Shown here: positions 7,501 through 8,273 of the stretch, in pieces
Position numbering within the stretch: position 1 is the stretch's first letter
Layout: every line of letters starts with the position of its first letter
Origin: Verrucomicrobiales bacterium
Lineage (GTDB): Bacteria > Verrucomicrobiota > Verrucomicrobiia > Limisphaerales > Palsa-1400
Length of the DNA stretch: 8,273 nt
Reading direction: 5' to 3'
Assembly: GCA_028293405.1 (NCBI GenBank)
Contig: JAQGOW010000229.1
Location: 1-8,273, forward strand
The notes under the pieces: generated by a model
What the model was told of the DNA's origin: nothing
Database searches by the model: none
The model's input: only the letters and a program-made list of their open reading frames with translations
Made by a program: the position numbers and the translations under genes

Positions 7501-8238
7501 AGCGGGGCCTCTGCGATCAACGTTGATATCTCGGCCTTTCAGAACACGCTCGGCAACGGCGGATTTTGGTTCGTAACGGTTGGGGCCAACGATATCGTTC
7601 TCTCCTATCGTCGCGCTGCTTTCATCACCAGCAACCCGTCATCGCTGACACTGAACGCCGGTCAAACTGCTAACTTCTCAGGCAGTGCGACAGGTTCGGG
7701 CTCGGTCTCGTATCAGTGGAAAAAAGGTGCGAGTGCTCTTTCCAACGGTTCTCAAACCGGAGGCTCTGTTGTCACCGGTGCTACGACTGCTAACCTGACG
7801 GTGACTGGCGTTACCTACCAGGATGAAGGTGCATATACCCTCACTGCTACCGGCACTTACGGCGCGGCGGCGGCTACGACTGCTGCGAATTTGACCGTGT
7901 CTGACCCACCTGTCATCTCCAGCCCAGTGGCAGCGAGCACGATCAGTGCGAACGCTGGTACTGTTGTTAATCTTTCGGTCGTGTCCACGGGCCGTCCCGG
8001 CACCTACCAATGGAAAAAAGGTGGAGTCAATCTGGCCAATGGCGCGTTTGATAACGCTGCTACCGTTACCGGTTCACAAACGGCCAACCTAACTCTGGCT
8101 AATATAAGGGCGGCCGATGCCGGCGCATACACCGCAGCACAAAAAAACTCTGACGGGAGTGCTACTAGTTCCGCGACAACCCTGGTCGTCAATGACCCAG
8201 TAATATCGGTTCAACCGGATAATTCCACTTTTGAATGA
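4564..8238 (+). CDS. large secreted PATR-repeat and Ig-like surface protein, interrupted near the window end
   Basis: As read, 1224 residues. The frame is open from a GTG at 4471, but the ATG at 4564 is preferred because it opens directly on a signal peptide (MKKRLIGFLAILSFIISQ, cleaved near YGA). No Shine-Dalgarno sequence is evident. From about residue 155 there are seven autotransporter-associated beta-strand repeats (pattern G-x-L-x-K-x-G-x-G-T-x-T-L-S-G-x-N-T-Y-T-G), starting near residues 155, 259, 362, 459, 562, 699 and 821. They are closed by GFVSPGASPGTLT (884-896), the usual end of such arrays. These fold as a right-handed beta-helix. Two Ig-like domains follow (1018-1114, 1115-1211), each with YQWKKG and D-x-GAYT, and a third begins at 1212. 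A TGA at codon 1225 breaks the third domain, but the same frame then reads GSSNALTVTAIG to the window end, so the gene is either truncated by mutation or continues through a sequence error. No C-terminal beta-barrel or sorting signal is in view. Likely a fibrous cell-surface or secreted protein; ligand unknown. Confidence 0.88.
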   Translation: MKKRLIGFLAILSFIISQFASYGALITFSNGAGTGVWGTAGNWTGGVIPATADDGIFDPNVVAIPTTLQINASTTVGGVEFWRTVNNVTLGNGGGTAATLTLSSGSPNPLLVYSNSAGTLTFNKRVGSGTADLSIAVSASGTMNCVGNVILNPVISGAGNISKIGVGTLTLGAANTFTSILKINEGPVAIATINNTSAAGTLGNSANAVQMGASGSVTGTLSYTGSTASSTKTFSLNTGGFGGFDVTSSGTVLTISGIISGAGGLVKTGSGQLTLSGVNTYTGTSAITGGILSISTDTGLGAAPASATAGAVTINGGTLQSSSTGVGSTFISGNRGIAIGASGGTIDIPSSVAVLTYTSGQITGSGNVLTKSGAGTFRNTTPTSTTFTKLLVTGGLYQAATDPIFGAVPASPLSDAITLNGGGISVNAGLTFSANRGITLGASGGIIDGTSAPVCPQIITGSGNLTKNGSGICTLSGANTYTGKTIINSSAQITINNSGGDAALGTAPGSFVADQLTLNGGTLSVGSAANAVLPPNRGVTIGASGGTLNVGSTKNLEVQGVIAGSGALTSSGATGQSVTLSGANTYTGKTSVAGGTLIVSSLNSVSGGTASSSLGHPTTVANGTIAIGTGAGNTTMIYNGPGETSDRVIDMTGTTGNTVIQADGSGALVLTAVNTASANGLKNFTLTGSSTATNTIGKIVDSTAATTINKTGAGTWTLAGANTHTGGTQIGNGLLNFGNANALSSGTFSFTAGGSFDNTTGSDLTVANAMTLSGGSATYVGSANNMTFNGLTSITGANRAFTVTARTLILAGGVGQDGSARGLTKGGNGTLVLQGTSTYTGATTITNGTLRVDGSIASSSSVTVTNGTLSGTGTVPALTVNNNGFVSPGASPGTLTCSGAVTFNSGGNYVWEVNDLNGTIGSAYDTINAASLNIAATTGSKFNIKVTSLSGTSAGQAANFSGTTDYDFTILHTTGGITGSGASAINVDISAFQNTLGNGGFWFVTVGANDIVLSYRRAAFITSNPSSLTLNAGQTANFSGSATGSGSVSYQWKKGASALSNGSQTGGSVVTGATTANLTVTGVTYQDEGAYTLTATGTYGAAAATTAANLTVSDPPVISSPVAASTISANAGTVVNLSVVSTGRPGTYQWKKGGVNLANGAFDNAATVTGSQTANLTLANIRAADAGAYTAAQKNSDGSATSSATTLVVNDPVISVQPDNSTFE
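5338..6246 (+). repeat. three tandem compound repeat units of about 100 residues inside the PATR region
   Basis: Units run 5338-5646 (103 codons), 5647-5937 (97) and 5938-6246 (103). Each begins with I-S/T-G-S/A-G, passes through a PATR motif, an (A/V)P-A/G-S linker and a T-x-NGG block, and ends with NRG-I/V-x-x-GASGG-T/I-I/L. The closing motif reads NRGIAIGASGGTI, NRGITLGASGGII and NRGVTIGASGGTL. DNA copies differ mostly at third positions, so the duplications are old and the protein pattern is conserved. The second unit has a degenerate PATR core (GTFRNTTPTSTTF). Confidence 0.8.
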
Positions 8239-8273
8239 GGATCGAGCAACGCGCTGACGGTGACCGCGATCGG
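7615..8273 (+). repeat. tandem Ig-like domains, two complete and a third cut by TGA and the window end
   Basis: Domain 1 spans 7615-7905 and domain 2 spans 7906-8196, 97 codons each. Domain 3 starts at 8197. Each complete unit has an entry strand (ITSNPSSLTL, VISSPVAAST), YQWKKG, an L-x-NG turn, TANLT and D-x-GAYT. No cysteine pair is present, as is common in bacterial versions. Identical unit length indicates tandem duplication, and the array probably continues past the window. Confidence 0.8.
8236..8238 (+). other. in-frame TGA inside the third Ig-like domain
   Basis: Flanking codons read VISVQPDNSTFE, then TGA, then GSSNALTVTAIG, which is a seamless Ig-domain entry sequence. One substitution (for example CGA or GGA to TGA) explains it without any frame change. 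TGA ends the small membrane gene (259) and the hydrolase gene (3063), so it is used as a stop elsewhere in this window. Confidence 0.75.

Noticed and set aside
8236..8238. TGA read as an amino acid (alternative genetic code or selenocysteine)
   Set aside because: TGA serves as the natural stop of the genes ending at 259 and 3063, the gene content does not suggest a recoding lineage, and Ig domains of this type do not use selenocysteine.
4564..8238. Classical type V autotransporter adhesin
   Set aside because: PATR repeats are common in autotransporter passengers, but no beta-barrel is visible and the array is followed by Ig domains, so the secretion route cannot be assigned.

Overview
The window looks like chromosomal DNA of an environmental Gram-negative bacterium, most probably a member of the Verrucomicrobiota (Pedosphaera/Opitutus-like). 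Planctomycetota or Lentisphaerota are less likely alternatives. The evidence is protein content only: a very large secreted protein that joins autotransporter-associated beta-strand (PATR) repeats to Ig-like domains of the YQWKKG type, a secreted Asp-box sialidase-like protein, and a two-domain SGNH esterase. No rRNA, tRNA or other taxonomic marker is present, so this placement is inference.

Layout. (1) 26-259 (+): a 77-residue protein with three membrane segments and no recognised family. (2) 384-1392 (-): a pentapeptide-repeat protein with an N-terminal membrane anchor, split into two overlapping frames by one extra base in a C run at 1002-1005. (3) 1393-1662: 270 bp without a convincing gene. 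(4) 1663-3066 (-): a secreted Asp-box/BNR sialidase-like protein. (5) 3063-4261 (-): a secreted SGNH/GDSL hydrolase with an N-terminal GxDLY-type domain, split by one missing base near 3476. Its stop overlaps the sialidase start as ATGA, so the two form an operon. (6) 4262-4563: a divergent intergenic region with a candidate promoter on each strand and a 17-codon mini-ORF behind a perfect Shine-Dalgarno sequence. (7) 4564-8238 and onward (+): the PATR/Ig surface protein, interrupted by an in-frame TGA at 8236-8238 with coding sense continuing to the window end.

How the genes may work together (inference). The esterase and sialidase-like proteins both have signal peptides and are probably co-translated. 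They resemble a small outfit for trimming esterified or sialylated glycans outside the cytoplasm. The divergent PATR/Ig protein would be a long fibrous surface or secreted protein, possibly an adhesin, and shares the same control region.

The most unusual feature is that three of the four larger genes each carry exactly one disabling lesion (+1, -1 and a nonsense codon), while protein similarity is intact on both sides of each lesion. Either this is a very recently decaying locus or the underlying sequence contains single-base errors. I see no CRISPR array, RNA gene, transposase, integrase or phage gene. I find no clear evidence of a wholly new system; the PATR compound repeats and the divergent control region are the best leads.
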